A stretch of DNA of 64,000 bases. It comes from a virus. The stretch is from IMG/VR virus record IMGVR_UViG_3300034023_001204, positions 1 through 64,000 of that record; one strand, written 5' to 3'. The position numbers and the translations under genes are program-made. Within the stretch, counting starts at the first letter, position 1. The number at the start of each line of letters is the position of its first letter. This document shows, one piece after another, positions 63,463 to 64,000 of the stretch. The notes under the pieces are model-generated. The model did no database searches, had not been told where the DNA came from, and worked only from the letters and a program-made list of their open reading frames with translations.

Positions 63463-64000
63463 CAAACTTTAGTATAGGAATAACAACATTCGAAAGGCGT
63501 CTCGAATCACTCACTAGAATGATAAAATATCTCAAGAGATGTGATCCGGATATAATCATAAACTTAGCAATTAATGGAGAAATAGAAACTCCTTTTAGTG
63601 AAGAATATAGAAAAGGAGTTCTTAAACTATGTTTAGAATATAACAACATATTTCCCATTTTTCATCAAGAGTTTAGAGCTCTGGCTAAGTTGTGGAACAC
63701 TCTCGTTATTAACTCTGTTACCGAATATAATCTTATTCTCAATGATGATCTACTTTTTGACGAAGGCAAAAACTTTGTAGAAATCTTGAATGGTGTTATA
63801 TCATCCAACCCAGGTCAGGAATGTTTTACTATCAATAACTCATTCAGTCATTTTGTTATTACTAAAAAACTTTTAGATGATATGAATTATTTTGATGAAA
63901 GGTTCCTACTACATGGTGAAGAAGATGGCGACTTCGTTTGGAGATATATCGATAAGTTCGGGAACTACCCACCAGGACTGAATCTTCCAATTATCGTGAA
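63459..64000 (+). CDS. GT-A glycosyltransferase-like protein (partial, runs off right edge)
   Basis: ATG at 63459 overlaps the GT10 stop; the frame is open to the window end (180 codons). GT2-like start (FSIGITTFERRLESLTRMI), a metal-binding segment LILNDDLLF (about residue 95), and LLHGEEDGDFVWRY (about 150), resembling the ED motif with catalytic base. Third sugar-transfer gene in the coupled run. Its C-terminus is not in this window. Confidence 0.75.
   Translation, partial: MTNFSIGITTFERRLESLTRMIKYLKRCDPDIIINLAINGEIETPFSEEYRKGVLKLCLEYNNIFPIFHQEFRALAKLWNTLVINSVTEYNLILNDDLLFDEGKNFVEILNGVISSNPGQECFTINNSFSHFVITKKLLDDMNYFDERFLLHGEEDGDFVWRYIDKFGNYPPGLNLPIIV

Noticed and set aside
1-64000. Alternative genetic code (TAG or TAA read as Gln) as in some gut phages
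   Set aside because: TAG, TAA and TGA all end clear genes, for example TAG at 47811-47813 and TAA at 57028-57030; only the single TAA at 56015 interrupts a frame.

Overview
This window looks like part of a large, AT-rich tailed-phage genome, probably a T4-like jumbo or near-jumbo phage, infecting a member of the Bacteroidota. Phage signs: UvsX/RecA-like recombinase, SbcC/gp46-like zinc-hook ATPase, RuvC-fold resolvase, PhoH-like ATPase, a gp26-like baseplate protein, several 1-5 kb genes for virion, tail or adhesion proteins, and very tight packing with frequent strand switches. Host signs: gene starts have A/T-rich leaders with almost no Shine-Dalgarno sequence, at least two upstream regions match the Bacteroidota primary promoter (TTTG, 20-22 bp, TAnnTTTG), several fibre modules are typical of Bacteroidota surface proteins (BspA/DUF285 repeats, Thr-rich linkers, LamG-like lectins), and the phage bS21 has a Tyr near its C-terminus like the one implicated in anti-Shine-Dalgarno occlusion in Flavobacterium. 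TAA, TAG and TGA all end genes, so the code is standard.

Layout. 1-8817 (minus): a lectin-tipped fibre gene running off the left edge, a gp26-like baseplate gene, and a run of uncharacterised virion-type genes. 8916-11684: small membrane protein, uvsX, and a convergent M16 metalloprotease. 11743-19625: cysteine-rich adhesin, a trypsin-like protease fused to BspA repeats and a Pro/Thr stalk, an unknown gene, and a pterin carbinolamine dehydratase. 19597-31231: tail-type gene, metallo-aminopeptidase, virion-type genes, a nucleotidyltransferase-like gene and a 1495-residue aromatic solenoid protein. 31234-33885 (minus): gp46-like ATPase, bS21 and DnaJ-like chaperone. 33956-40039: capsid-internal-like small protein, Pro/Thr fibre, RuvC-like resolvase, UVR-motif protein, a minus-strand group with a cREC domain, and PhoH. 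40042-48660: propeller plus solenoid tail protein, small genes, a GT-A glycosyltransferase, and a minus-strand operon of a small protein and an ECF-like sigma factor. 48799-57030: two large virion genes, the second interrupted by a nonsense codon inside its Pro/Thr stalk. 57059-57913 (minus): thioredoxin and SmpB. 58021-64000: a translationally coupled run containing ParB-like, CYTH, ClpC-like and three glycosyltransferase-type genes, including a GT10 fucosyltransferase-like gene.

How the parts may work together (inference). The virion appears to carry long Pro/Thr mucin-like stalks and Thr-rich hinges ending in lectin, protease or BspA domains, while the right end encodes sugar-transfer enzymes including a fucosyltransferase: a candidate self-glycosylation system. 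A second theme is takeover of host protein synthesis and quality control: bS21, SmpB, DnaJ, ClpC-like unfoldase, thioredoxin and several proteases. A third is transcriptional: the sigma-factor operon has a host-type promoter, whereas more than twenty other gene starts have an ATATATA-type motif just upstream that could be the target of the phage sigma factor.

No tRNA, tmRNA, CRISPR array, insertion sequence or attachment site was recognised. No stretch over about 110 bases lacks a gene; the longest gaps are 57914-58020, 8818-8915, 48706-48798 and 38972-39057, all between divergent genes and holding the regulatory sites listed.
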